64,000 nt of DNA from Pseudoalteromonas xiamenensis (GCF_030994125.1 NZ_CP099917.1:1922001-1986000); one strand, 5' to 3'; numbered from the stretch's first letter, positions 49,211 through 58,593 are shown. Made by a program: numbers and translations. The notes: generated by a model from the letters alone, not told the origin.

Positions 49211-49231
49211 ATCCGACTTTCAAAGCGCGAC

Positions 49232-50263
49232 CTAAGCGATTTCGACCCGATCTCGGCCATGGGTTTTCGCGAGGTAGAGTGCTTTATCTGCTTTTGCAAT
49301 CAACTCACTTTTATCCATATCCACTTTCACAAACGCCATGCCAAAGCTGGCAGTGATTGGATGCACCGCTTTATTCTGTTCTTTGTTTTTTACGGATAAT
49401 TTGCTGATGTCTTGACGTAGTAATTGGACAAAATTCACGGCTTCACCAACACTGCTAAAGCAGGCTAGAATGCAAAACTCTTCACCACCATAACGATAGG
49501 CTGCACCTTTACCCTCTGTCTGACGAGAGATTTTGGCTGCTATTTTTTTCAGCGTTTCATCGCCTGTTTGATGCCCAAACGTGTCATTTAACGATTTGAA
49601 ATGGTCGACATCGATAAATATCAACGCCGCTTGTTTAAGATCCGTGAAAGACTGGCAAAAATACACGACATCCTCATCAAATTTGCCGCGATTGTACAAA
49701 CCAGTCAGTTTATCTATGCTTGCTTGAATCTGAGAATCGAGTAAGGCTTCCCGCAATTCAGTAATTTCTTGATACGCAAATTCAAGCTTTTTCTGAAACG
49801 AAAACGCTTCTTGTTGCATAGTAATGGATTCTGCGGTTAAGCGTTCAACGTAGTTCAGCACCCCATCAAACGATTCCACATTATTACGTTTGATGTTGTA
49901 AAGACCCGCGTAACACTCCGCTAATACGGCAGAATAATCTTGTGCAGTCTCAAGTGTTTTAGCAATATCACCCTGCACAGTGGAAATGGCGCCATGAAAA
50001 GAGCCCGAAAGTTCATGGAAAAGCGCTAAATCTCGCTCAGACAAGTACCTATCAAAAAGTCGTCTGGCTACATGAGGAGGGCATGTCGCTAAATGAGCAA
50101 TGGTGGCATCAAGCTCTTGATTCAACGCTGGCTGAGTACCTGAAACATAGCAATACCATATCGCGTAATTCATTGGTGTGACGGGAATCGCATACTTCAC
50201 CATTAAAGGTACTGCTTTTTTTAAGCATTGTGCAGAATGTGCTAACGAGGCCTCGAATTCCAT
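49232..50263 (-). CDS. Diguanylate cyclase (GGDEF)
   Basis: The 343-residue cytoplasmic protein has a long helical N-terminal region (about 1-170, no membrane helix) and a C-terminal GGDEF domain with DKLTGLYNRGKFD, DVDHFKSLNDTFGH and the active-site RYGGEEF. The residues before GGEEF (EGKGAAYRY) lack an RxxD inhibitory site, so product inhibition through that site is not expected. It makes cyclic di-GMP; the input is unknown. Confidence 0.93.
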   Translation of the reverse strand: MEFEASLAHSAQCLKKAVPLMVKYAIPVTPMNYAIWYCYVSGTQPALNQELDATIAHLATCPPHVARRLFDRYLSERDLALFHELSGSFHGAISTVQGDIAKTLETAQDYSAVLAECYAGLYNIKRNNVESFDGVLNYVERLTAESITMQQEAFSFQKKLEFAYQEITELREALLDSQIQASIDKLTGLYNRGKFDEDVVYFCQSFTDLKQAALIFIDVDHFKSLNDTFGHQTGDETLKKIAAKISRQTEGKGAAYRYGGEEFCILACFSSVGEAVNFVQLLRQDISKLSVKNKEQNKAVHPITASFGMAFVKVDMDKSELIAKADKALYLAKTHGRDRVEIA

Positions 50264-50572
50264 CAGTAAAGATCCATCAAAGGGCCGTTCTTTATTTCAG
50301 AATGACCAAATTGTTTTTGTAATAATGTGAATCTTGCTTTTCCAGCAAAAATAATACTAAAGCACTAATTTATAATAATCAATTGAAAACGCAGTATTAA
50401 ATGTATTTTTACTGAACAATTTTGTGAATTTAAGCCAAATCGCCGTCACCCATTTATTTCCCTAACATCAATAAAGCTCACTTTCTGGGTAACAAAAACG
50501 ACAACTACGCAAGTAAACGATACAAAAATCAACCTATTGATGCCCTTTCCCCTGGCAACCTAAAAGGCCAAA

Positions 50573-50605
50573 ACAAAAAAAATGCCACCGAATACCGGTG
50601 GCATT
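50573..50605 (-). terminator. Strong minus-strand terminator
   Basis: A perfect 10-bp stem (50581-50590 with 50596-50605, loop AATAC) is followed on the minus strand by eight T. The DUF3103 gene already has its own terminator upstream of this, so this one probably ends a separate transcript. Confidence 0.88.
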
Positions 50606-50686
50606 TGCTTTACACGCTCAAGCAGTAGAACTCACGACCTTCCCTGCGAACACGGTCTACCGCGCTAAGACTCTGTAGCTCTCTTT
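50577..50686 (-). ncRNA. Candidate small RNA
   Basis: On the minus strand, a TAAAAT -10-like box (50693-50698) precedes a roughly 110-base GC-richer segment. It ends at a strong intrinsic terminator and starts after the terminator of the DUF3103 gene. It contains CGCGGTAGACCGTG and GGAAGGTCGTGAGTTCTACT, which look structured or tRNA-fragment-like. No good -35 box is present and I recognise no family, so this is a weak candidate. Confidence 0.3.
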
Positions 50687-50724
50687 AGCTCTATTTTATG
50701 CTGATATCGTTTCTTCGATCCTTG

Positions 50725-50753
50725 GAAAAAAACTGGCTTAGTCCTTTAAGCCA
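50725..50753 (-). terminator. Terminator of the DUF3103 gene
   Basis: A 7-bp stem (50734-50740 with 50747-50753) with a six-base loop is followed on the minus strand by AG and seven T, 27 bp past the stop codon. Confidence 0.8.
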
Positions 50754-50779
50754 ATACCAACATGTCAATCCTTAATTCG

Positions 50780-51919
50780 TTAACGTGGATTGATGGTCAA
50801 GGGAGATAAAGACATTCTCGCGTTACCACTTGCACCCATCTGACCAACATACTGACGGCCTTCGAATAAGGTATAAAATACATCAACATAGTCATCATCA
50901 TTGCTGAACCAATGATCTGGCATCGCTTTAATTAGTTGGTTCGTTAATTGTGGGATAAGCGCATACCCTTGCACTGTTGGATCAGGGATGGCACGCATTG
51001 CTGCTGCAACAATATCGAGTAACGTCGTTGCCAGCGTTTTGTAGTTTGTATTGTCATCATGTTCCATCAGCAGCACATCCGCAGCCTGCCAACGGTAACG
51101 ATCCCAATAAATCAGAATCTGATTTGGTGCATAATCACGACCATCCGTATCCAGATATGGCATATCAACCACATCTAAGACCGGCTCATCGCGACTTGGA
51201 TTCACACCATTCACAACAGCATAAATTTCCGCGTCACCTAAAATCCACGGTTCTTGGTCATCATTTAAGCGAATTCGGTTAATCACACTTGTTGAAATTG
51301 GCGCATCCGTACCGGAGATACTTTGATCTTTTGCTGCAAACGTCACGCCGCGCGCTTTATCAAACTCAGCTTGCATAACGGCTAAACCTTCACGTAGGCT
51401 CTGCTTTGCATTCACCTCTAACACTAAAACAGGTACGTTAGGTTGTGCGTAAACATCTAGAAGGTGCACATTACCTTTTGAATCAAATGCTTCAATGTAT
51501 TGCCATTGCTTTTCATCGCCTTGAGGTGCGTATGCAATCAACGGTGTTTCACCTTGCTGCCACTGTGCAAGCATCTCGCCATCAACCAAACGTAGTTGAT
51601 ATAACTGTTGGCCGTCTTCGTTAAGCCCCTGCATTGCTCGGGTTTGCGAATTAAACGAACGAAGCTGTTGTTTTAGAGCACTCGGCGCGCGTAATTCATC
51701 TACAGATACATTTAACTGGTAACTTGAAAAGGCACTTTGCCAAAGCGCCGCACTTTGCGGTAACTGTTTTGCAAGCTGCTTCGCCATGATTTGTTTTTGC
51801 GAAAAAACAGACATGCTCTGTTGTTCAACTGTTAACGTTTGTTCAACAGGCTCTGCACTGACGTTTGCCGCTGTGGTCACCGCTAGGCCTGCGAATAAGA
51901 TGGTCGATAATGCGTTCAT
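50780..51919 (-). CDS. DUF3103 secreted protein
   Basis: The 379-residue product has a signal peptide (about 1-22) and matches the DUF3103 family of Vibrio and Pseudoalteromonas. It contains an acidic middle part (INRIRLNDDQEPWILGDAEI, DMPYLDTDGRDYAPNQILIY) with calcium-type aspartate clusters and a C-terminal segment ending in SLSPLTINPR. The role is unknown; it is exported, perhaps to the medium. AAGGAA precedes the ATG. It has its own terminator. Confidence 0.82.
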   Translation of the reverse strand: MNALSTILFAGLAVTTAANVSAEPVEQTLTVEQQSMSVFSQKQIMAKQLAKQLPQSAALWQSAFSSYQLNVSVDELRAPSALKQQLRSFNSQTRAMQGLNEDGQQLYQLRLVDGEMLAQWQQGETPLIAYAPQGDEKQWQYIEAFDSKGNVHLLDVYAQPNVPVLVLEVNAKQSLREGLAVMQAEFDKARGVTFAAKDQSISGTDAPISTSVINRIRLNDDQEPWILGDAEIYAVVNGVNPSRDEPVLDVVDMPYLDTDGRDYAPNQILIYWDRYRWQAADVLLMEHDDNTNYKTLATTLLDIVAAAMRAIPDPTVQGYALIPQLTNQLIKAMPDHWFSNDDDYVDVFYTLFEGRQYVGQMGASGNARMSLSPLTINPR

Positions 51920-52347
51920 TGTTTGTTCCTTGCTATCCTCGTGTGCGAAACAAACATTAAACTTTATTTAACAAATGATCAACAACTTTACCTGTAAAAT
52001 ATAATTTTTCTGCAAACGAATCTGTCCTCGAGCTCATTTCACAACGAAAAATAGCCCGCTTGAATTGAGCTTAGTCTTTAAAAATAAATGATTTTCAACT
52101 TGCACGAAGACACTAACCACCAACGCTTTGTTAAATGGACACAGCAGAAAACGTGACTTTCAACGTAAGCTGAGCCACTGGTTTGTGCGATTTATTTATC
52201 AAGAAGGGAAATTCTGTATGGAGAATTTTTCCTGCGGTGCGCATTGAATTACGCGTGTCAGCTATTAACTCAACAATGACTAGAGCAAAAATTCTAAAGG
52301 GTTAATAAAAGGAAAATTGATTGCGTTGAGAACGGCTATACCCTGTA
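51920..52347. other. Intergenic region, no gene seen
   Basis: This AT-rich stretch of about 428 bp holds the promoter region of the DUF3103 gene and the 3' flank of the gene at 52348. I see no hairpin with a T-run, no RNA gene and no credible reading frame. Confidence 0.5.
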
Positions 52348-52857
52348 TCATTCTTCAACAGGGTAAAGTGTGATCTCAATACCGGCGCCAATCGCTGAAA
52401 TACGAAGCAGCGTGTCAACGTGCAGCGCTTGCGAGTAGCATTTTGGCGATACGCCAGAGCTAAAACCGAGATCAAACGTACGCTTTGAACAAGATAACCA
52501 TTGTTTCAAGCCTTCTCGCGAACACGATTCAATGAGCTCACACAAATGGTTAATCGCTTTATCTGGACTGCTGATTTCCTCTCCAGCTTCGATTCGAGCT
52601 AGTTGACGAAATTCATCTTTATCGTAATGCAGTACGATCGCCTGCTTACTTAAATCGGCAACCAATACACTGATATCTTGTTTAGATTCAAGCTCAAGAT
52701 CGACATTTAAAAACTGAATTTCTGGTTTCAAGCGAAACAACCCCATATACAAAAAATTGTCTATAACACCGCTCAGTTTATCGAAGTACGGCACGACTTG
52801 CCATGTGAAAAGCCAATTTGACCAAAATTTGTTTAACAAACAATTTTTTTGGTACAT
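52348..52857 (-). CDS. Uncharacterised soluble protein
   Basis: I do not recognise this 169-residue protein. The part from about residue 38 (MGLFRLKPEIQFLNVDLELE) onwards is a mixed alpha/beta cytosolic-looking protein with three cysteines, ending ISAIGAGIEITLYPVEE. The first 37 residues look less natural and neither the first ATG nor ATG 52746 has a clear ribosome site, so the start is unsure. It is divergent from the PepSY gene. Confidence 0.5.
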   Translation of the reverse strand: MYQKNCLLNKFWSNWLFTWQVVPYFDKLSGVIDNFLYMGLFRLKPEIQFLNVDLELESKQDISVLVADLSKQAIVLHYDKDEFRQLARIEAGEEISSPDKAINHLCELIESCSREGLKQWLSCSKRTFDLGFSSGVSPKCYSQALHVDTLLRISAIGAGIEITLYPVEE

Positions 52858-52906
52858 CTACAAGCTGTGTTAGTGTGATTCGACACAATAAAAAGAAGCA
52901 TTAACG

Positions 52907-53617
52907 ATGCCATCACACTGGTTAAAAACCGCACGGAAAATTCATAAATGGCTAGGCTACTTGCTTGCAGCCCAACTAATCGCTTGGCTGCTTGGCGGCT
53001 TTATAATGAGTGCTATTCCTCTCGAAAAAGTGCACGGTAAACACCTAGCCAAACGCCAACTCGATAACCCATTTTCGTTTATCGACTATACAGGATGGTC
53101 TCATGTGGATTGGCGTAGCTATGGCACTTTCAAAGCTGCCGAACTTAGTCACTTTTTACAGACCCCGTTGATAAAAATTAGAACCGAAAAGCGCACCCTT
53201 TACTTAAATGGACTGACAGGTCAACCATTTGTGCCGCCCTCACAAGCGGAGATAGCCGAGCAAGCAAAAGCCCATTTACTGGACGCCAATTCAAACGTCG
53301 CCGTTATTGAAAAACTCGAAAAAGGTCCCAGAGAAGTCGGCTATCGCTCCAATCTGTGGCGAGTGGAGATGGACGATGCATGGTCAACGACTCTCTATTT
53401 AGACGCCAAGTCAGGGCAAGTATTAACCGTGCGCAGCACCTTATGGCGTATTTTCGACTTTTTTTGGATGTTACATATCATGGATTACAGTGAGCGAGAG
53501 AATTTCAACAATCCGCTGCTCATCAGTTTTTCAGCAACAAGCGTATTATTCTGTCTCTCAGGTATTATTCTCCTGTTCCAAGCGCCACCATGGCGTCGCC
53601 GCCGTGCGGTAAGGTAA
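52907..53617 (+). CDS. PepSY-domain membrane protein
   Basis: The 236-residue protein has an N-terminal membrane helix (LGYLLAAQLIAWLLGGFIMS), a periplasmic part with a PepSY-like segment (YLDAKSGQVLTVRSTLWRIF) and a C-terminal helix (SATSVLFCLSGIILLFQAP). HxxLG and WMLHIMD resemble PepSY-associated TM proteins, some of which reduce ferric siderophores. No TonB receptor or siderophore gene is adjacent. AAGAAG precedes the ATG. Confidence 0.85.
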   Translation: MPSHWLKTARKIHKWLGYLLAAQLIAWLLGGFIMSAIPLEKVHGKHLAKRQLDNPFSFIDYTGWSHVDWRSYGTFKAAELSHFLQTPLIKIRTEKRTLYLNGLTGQPFVPPSQAEIAEQAKAHLLDANSNVAVIEKLEKGPREVGYRSNLWRVEMDDAWSTTLYLDAKSGQVLTVRSTLWRIFDFFWMLHIMDYSERENFNNPLLISFSATSVLFCLSGIILLFQAPPWRRRRAVR

Positions 53618-53687
53618 CCTCATTCATTGCATAGTAATCAATAGTCCTTAAAATAGTAGCGCATATAACAATCTGAAAATTAACTGT

Positions 53688-54323
53688 ATGCGCTACATTT
53701 CACTACTATTTTTGACGCTATCTTTTGCGTCTTTCGCAAAACCAACTAACGTTGCCGATATTGATCACTTTTCAGAGGCAAAAACCTATTTACGCACTCA
53801 TTTACCCAAAGATGCACAAACATTTTATTGTGGTTGTGATATTAAGAAAAAAGGTAAAAAGCTTGTGCCGGAACTCGAATCCTGTGGATACAAGGCGCGC
53901 AATCCAACCTTAAAAAATGGTAATCCGAACCCTCGCGTTCATCGTATTGAATGGGAACACATTGTCTCAGCATGGGAATTTGGACATCAATTGCAATGTT
54001 GGCAAGATGGTGGTCGAAAAAATTGCATCAAAGTCAGCGAGCAATTTCGTCTCATGGAAGCCGATATTCATAATCTCGTGCCAGCCATAGGCGAAGTGAA
54101 TGGCGATCGTAGTAACTATAAATTTGCGATGCTGCCCAAAGAAAAAGGTCGATATGGGCAATGTGACATGAAAATTGACTTTAAAAACAAGTTGGTTGAA
54201 CCCCCAGTGCGCGCCCGTAAGAAAATTGCCGACGCGTATTTTTATATGGAAAAAAAATACGGCTTGCAGATTTCGGATAAACAACGAAAACTTTACCAAA
54301 CTTGGGTAGGTGATGCGCACTAA
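53688..54323 (+). CDS. Secreted endonuclease I (EndA-type)
   Basis: The 211-residue nuclease has a short signal peptide (about 1-17), then FYCGCDIKKKGKKLVPELES with the family cysteines, the active-site segment RIEWEHIVSAWEFG, and DIHNLVPAIGEVNGDRSNYK with metal-binding histidine/asparagine. EndA/Dns-type enzymes degrade DNA non-specifically in the periplasm or outside the cell. The start codon has no clear ribosome site. It is the second endonuclease I within 7 kb. Confidence 0.92.
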   Translation: MRYISLLFLTLSFASFAKPTNVADIDHFSEAKTYLRTHLPKDAQTFYCGCDIKKKGKKLVPELESCGYKARNPTLKNGNPNPRVHRIEWEHIVSAWEFGHQLQCWQDGGRKNCIKVSEQFRLMEADIHNLVPAIGEVNGDRSNYKFAMLPKEKGRYGQCDMKIDFKNKLVEPPVRARKKIADAYFYMEKKYGLQISDKQRKLYQTWVGDAH

Positions 54324-54389
54324 TAGCGTTTGCCGAAAGGGTACTAGAATGATATTTTGGTCAGCAACTGCATTCATGGAGAGAAATTA

Positions 54390-55969
54390 ATGTATTACGC
54401 GAAATACTTGGTGGGCTTTGGCCTTAGCTTATCCTTATTCGGCTGTGGTGGGGGGGATCATCAACAACGACAAGCCCTGTCACACCACCGACCGCCGGCA
54501 ACACCACCAGTTGGATACAGGGCAGTTTTGCTGAAAGCACCAAAGTTCAGAACTTTTGTGAAGTTCCGCGCGTAGGCAACGACCCATTTGACGCGAACAA
54601 GCCTTATCCAGATAAACAAGGTACCGCACTACAAGAAAAACTCTGGATCCGTTCTTATAGCCATGAGACGTACCTGTGGGCTGATGAATTACGTGATAAC
54701 GATCCTAGAACCTATAGCTCGGTAATTGATTACTTTAACCAATTAAAAACGTTTGCCACAACAGAATCTGGCAAACTAAAAGATCAATTCCATTTTTCTC
54801 AACCTTACGAAGACTACGCGAAAGAAGCACAAAGTGGACTTGCGTCTGGTTATGGTGTTCGTTGGGCAATCATCAGCGCCCTACCGCCGCGCCAAGTCCG
54901 CGTAGCCTATACACAGACTAATTCCGTAGGTGAAAACGCGGGACTTATCCGTGGCGATACTATTTTAGCCGTTGATGGCTTTGATATTAATGTCGATACA
55001 GACGAGGGGGTTGCAGCGTTGAATGCGGGCTTAGCACCAAAGCTAAATGAAACTCATACGTTCCGTGTGAAGACAATGCTTGGAGAAGAACGCGACGTAA
55101 CCTTACTTGCCCAAGAAGTACAGCAAACGCCGGTACAGAATGCCAAGGTGATCCCATTCAATGGCAAAAATGTAGGTTATGTCCAATTCAATCAATTTAT
55201 TAGTATTGCTCAGCCAAAGCTGATTGAAGCCATTAACACGTTTGCAAATGCCCAAATCGATGCTTTGGTACTCGATATGCGCTACAACGGCGGTGGTGCG
55301 CTCGCCCTATCGTCTCAACTCGGTTATATGGTTGCAGGACCTGGTCGCACATCTAATCGCATCTTCAATCAAGCCATAGATAATGGTAAAGGCAATCTCT
55401 ACCAAAATGATAATCAACGCATTTCCCCGTTTTACAACCGTGAAATCAATTACAGCACCTATGAATTTACAGCAAACACGCTGCCTAATTTGGACCTAAA
55501 TACCGTCTATATTTTGGCAACAGGCGATACGTGTTCTGCGAGCGAGTCCTTAATTAATGGCTTACGTGGTGTTGATGTCAATGTGGTGCTTATCGGCGAA
55601 ACAACATGCGGAAAGCCATATGGTTTCTTCCCAACACCGAACTGCGGTAACGTGTTTTATACCATCCAATTCAAGAGCAGTAATGAAAAAGGGTTTGGCG
55701 ACTATGCAGACGGCTTTTCGCCCTCGCAATCGCCAACTGCGGCTACCGATGTTCAAGGCTGTATGGTTGCCGATGACTTTGAACACCTATTAGGTTCAAA
55801 AGACGAGGCGTTATTGAGTACTGCTCTATCACATATTTCGACAGGGCAGTGCCCAACTGTTGCACCGAAATCATCAAGACAAGCACCACCGCTTGTCAGT
55901 GATGGTTTGCCAATTAGGGCGCCGGTCAGTATCCTACAAAGCAACGCGATTTATTTGCCAGTTAAATAG
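54390..55969 (+). pseudogene. S41 peptidase lipoprotein with a one-base frameshift
   Basis: From ATG 54390 (behind GGAGAG) a lipoprotein signal reads MYYAKYLVGFGLSLSLFGCG; the frame then hits a G7 tract at 54450-54456 and stops at 54575. In the next frame coding continues without break to 55969. It reads a Thr/Pro-rich linker, a PDZ-like part (RGDTILAVDGFDIN) and an S41 protease core with the serine in GDTCSASES and lysine in GETTCGKPYG. One more G would restore a full 526-residue protein. The family is otherwise intact, so this is a recent mutation, a phase-variable tract or a base-call error. Confidence 0.85.
54450..54456 (+). repeat. G7 homopolymer at the lipobox of the S41 gene
   Basis: Seven consecutive G follow the lipoprotein cysteine codon. 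Seven G put the downstream S41 coding frame out of register; five or eight would restore it. Such tracts are classic slippage sites. Confidence 0.9.
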
Positions 55970-55977
55970 AAATGAAA

Positions 55978-56013
55978 GGAAAGTCGAGGCATTCCTCGAC
56001 TTTCCGCTTTTTG
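55978..56013 (+). terminator. Terminator after the S41 gene
   Basis: A 12-bp perfect stem (55978-55989 with 55994-56005, loop CATT) is followed by GCTTTTT. It lies 8 bp past the S41 stop and just before the phosphopantetheinyl transferase gene. Confidence 0.88.
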
Positions 56014-56026
56014 TTTTGAGATCTTA

Positions 56027-56704
56027 ATGTATTTTAGTCCACTTCCCTCTGTACAAAGTACTCTGTCTAACGCCTCTTTTGCTCTACGTTTTGACATGGA
56101 TTCGTTCGAACAGCAGGACTTTGAAACGCATGGGCTCAGCTTTCCAGCGAAATTAGACAAAGCTGTGCCTAAGCGCAGAGCGGAGTATTTAGCCGGAAGG
56201 ATCTGCGCACAACACGCACTCTCGATGGTCGGAGTGAACGACTTTCAAGTACATGCAGGCCAAGATCGCGCGCCTATTTGGCCTAAAAACGTGCTCGGTG
56301 CGATTACACACAGTAAAGGGCTTGCCATGGCCGTGGTCATTGGCGCTTCTGCACATAAAGGGATTGGGCTGGACATTGAGCATTTTATGAGTGACAAGCG
56401 TGAGCATGATTTGCAAAAACATCTATTGTGTGATCAGGAGCAAGCGCAATTCAAATTGCTTAGCCACGTATTTTCACATCCCCTAACCTTAGTTTTCTCC
56501 GCCAAAGAGAGCATATTTAAAGCCCTTTACCCGTCGGTTAACGCGTTTTTTGGCTTTGAGGCTGCAGCACTAATCGAGTTTAACGATACTCAGCTACGAT
56601 TTGAAATCACCAAATCGCTCAGTGACTTAGTCCCAAAAGGAACTCAAGTCACTGTTCACTATCAGCAGTTTGAGAATTGGTTACTGACCGAGTGTTACGT
56701 TTAA
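56027..56704 (+). CDS. 4'-phosphopantetheinyl transferase (EntD/Sfp type)
   Basis: The 225-residue enzyme transfers phosphopantetheine from CoA to carrier proteins. Motifs are RRAEYLAGRICAQHAL, ITHSKGLAMAVV, GIGLDIEHF (magnesium-binding Asp/Glu) and FSAKESIFKALYP. The layout is of the EntD-type enzymes that serve NRPS/PKS or siderophore pathways. None is in this window. Its end overlaps the nitrilase gene by 24 bp tail to tail. Confidence 0.92.
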   Translation: MYFSPLPSVQSTLSNASFALRFDMDSFEQQDFETHGLSFPAKLDKAVPKRRAEYLAGRICAQHALSMVGVNDFQVHAGQDRAPIWPKNVLGAITHSKGLAMAVVIGASAHKGIGLDIEHFMSDKREHDLQKHLLCDQEQAQFKLLSHVFSHPLTLVFSAKESIFKALYPSVNAFFGFEAAALIEFNDTQLRFEITKSLSDLVPKGTQVTVHYQQFENWLLTECYV

Positions 56705-57466
56705 CTCAAACTCATCCGCATCAAGGTGCGCTGGGAAAATGTTTCTAAAAGCGCTAAGTGGCGCTTTTTCGAGCGTGACGGTGATCACGTCGCTCACCTC
56801 GTTTTTCGCGGTGGCGAGCGCTTCACCAACAAAATCATATGCTGCCGTTCCGCCACTATGCGCAATACCATTACCATCCTCGCCAACACGATTAACACCA
56901 AGCACGAAACATTGATTTTCAATCGCTCGAGCTTGCAATAGCGTATCCCAAATACGGCGGCGGGCTGCAGGCCAATTTGCTACATTCACCATCACATCAT
57001 AATCGTTGCGATTGCGCTGGAACACAGGAAAGCGAAGGTCATAACAAACCTGAGGCAAAATTCGAAACCCATTGATTTCAAATATTGGCCGAGTGTTACC
57101 TGGCACAACAAAATCCCCTTCTTTACCTAAACAAAAAAGATGGCGTTTGTCGTAGTAAGCCACGTTACCATCCGGCCAACACCAATAAAAGCGATTGGCT
57201 TTCTTACCATCGACATCGACAAGCACGGATCCCGCGACCACCGCATTATGTTTGCGTGCTAAAGACATTAAAAAAGCCATGGATGGGCCATTCGGCGCTT
57301 CACCACACGCCAAATTGATGGCAAAACCCGTAGCAAATGTTTCGGACAGCAAGATCAAATCCACTCGGGACAATGCCGCCAGCTGAGATTCAATACGCTG
57401 ATGATTTGCAACTGGGTTTAACCACTCAATATCATGTTGAACCAGAGCGACATTTAAAGTTGACAT
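56681..57466 (-). CDS. Carbon-nitrogen hydrolase (YafV omega-amidase type)
   Basis: The 261-residue nitrilase-superfamily protein has the Glu-Lys-Cys triad regions LLSETFATGF, YDKRHLFCLG and QVCYDLRFPVF. It resembles YafV, an omega-amidase that hydrolyses alpha-ketoglutaramate and similar amides. Its start overlaps the end of the aminotransferase gene by 13 bp, a pairing known in methionine salvage: the aminotransferase uses glutamine and the omega-amidase removes the ketoglutaramate product. GGAG precedes the ATG. Confidence 0.9.
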   Translation of the reverse strand: MSTLNVALVQHDIEWLNPVANHQRIESQLAALSRVDLILLSETFATGFAINLACGEAPNGPSMAFLMSLARKHNAVVAGSVLVDVDGKKANRFYWCWPDGNVAYYDKRHLFCLGKEGDFVVPGNTRPIFEINGFRILPQVCYDLRFPVFQRNRNDYDVMVNVANWPAARRRIWDTLLQARAIENQCFVLGVNRVGEDGNGIAHSGGTAAYDFVGEALATAKNEVSDVITVTLEKAPLSAFRNIFPAHLDADEFELNVTLGQ

Positions 57467-58593
57467 AGTTTCTCCGCAGCACGAATTAAGGTGCTATCTT
57501 CCTTAGCAAAGCACAACCGGATCACTTTGTCTGATGTAGGGGTTTGATAAAATACACTCAGCGGTATGGCAGCGACACCGATTTCTCTGACTAAATATTC
57601 GCAAAATGCGAAATCATCCAGTTCTGAAATTGCACTGTAATCGAGCAAAAGGAAATACGTGCCCTGACTTGGCAACAGCTTAAAACGACTATTCTGTAAC
57701 GCATTGATTAATACGTCTCGCTTATGTTCATAAAACGAGTTCAAGGTATCGACGTGTTCCGGTTCATGCTCAAGCATATCCGCCAACGCCAACTGTGCAG
57801 GCGTAAAACTGGAGAACGTGACAAACTGGTGAATTTTTCGAAACTCTTGGCTCAGTGTGCTTGGTGCAACACAATAACCCATTTTCCAGCCTGTGCAGTG
57901 GAAGGTCTTGCCAAAACTAGATACCACAAACGCGCGTTCGAGCAACTCAGCGTCACGCAGCACACTCAGATGGGTTTGCCCGTCAAAAGTAATGTGTTCA
58001 TATACTTCATCACTAATCAAATACAATTCATGACAAAGCACCAAATGTTTAAGAGCGGCAAAATCAGTTTCTGACAAAATACGTGCTGTAGGATTGTGTG
58101 GTGTGTTGACAATAATCGCTCGTGTTTTTTCTGTAATGGCTCGCTCTACAACCGCCCAATCAATCGCATAATCCGGTGCAGACAACGCGATATGTACAGC
58201 CTTACCACCGGCTAACTCAATGGCTGGTTCGTATGAGTCATAGGCGGGGTCAAAGACGATGACTTCGTCACCTTCCCGAACCAGCGCAGTGATTGCAACA
58301 AACAAGGCTTCTGTTGCACCCGACGTCAGCGTCACGCAGCCGCCCGGATCAATAGTCTGGCCATATTTTCGCTCAATAAGCGCAGCAATTTGCGTTTGCA
58401 ACACCGGTAACCCTGACGAAGGCGAATATTGATTAAAACCCTCTGAACTGTAGTACGCCAGTTGAGTCTTCAATCTGAGAGGTGCATCAAATTCAGGAAA
58501 ACCCTGTGATAGATTGATGGCCTTATACTGGTTTGCCAAACCAGTCATGGTGCTAAAAATACTGGTGCCGACTTGAGGTAATTTACTGTTCAC
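57454..58593 (-). CDS. Methionine aminotransferase (YbdL type)
   Basis: The 379-residue fold-type I PLP enzyme has NLSQGFPEFDAP, TSGATEALF, NTPHNPTA, ISDEVYEH and the PLP lysine in SSFGKTFHCTGWKMG. YbdL-type enzymes transaminate 2-oxo-4-methylthiobutanoate to methionine, the last step of methionine salvage, which fits the mtn cluster next to it. A TTG at 58611 gives a longer frame, but GTG 58593 has GAGAG seven bases upstream and fits the family start. A MetJ-like site lies just upstream. Confidence 0.88.
   Translation of the reverse strand: MNSKLPQVGTSIFSTMTGLANQYKAINLSQGFPEFDAPLRLKTQLAYYSSEGFNQYSPSSGLPVLQTQIAALIERKYGQTIDPGGCVTLTSGATEALFVAITALVREGDEVIVFDPAYDSYEPAIELAGGKAVHIALSAPDYAIDWAVVERAITEKTRAIIVNTPHNPTARILSETDFAALKHLVLCHELYLISDEVYEHITFDGQTHLSVLRDAELLERAFVVSSFGKTFHCTGWKMGYCVAPSTLSQEFRKIHQFVTFSSFTPAQLALADMLEHEPEHVDTLNSFYEHKRDVLINALQNSRFKLLPSQGTYFLLLDYSAISELDDFAFCEYLVREIGVAAIPLSVFYQTPTSDKVIRLCFAKEDSTLIRAAEKLCQL

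Larger units (their letters stand above)
50264..50779. other. Intergenic region with two terminators and a possible small RNA
   Basis: This 516-bp gap holds the upstream region of the diguanylate cyclase gene (50264 to about 50570, AT-rich, no clear boxes). Next is a strong minus-strand terminator, a GC-richer segment that may be a small RNA, and another minus-strand terminator belonging to the DUF3103 gene. Confidence 0.5.
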
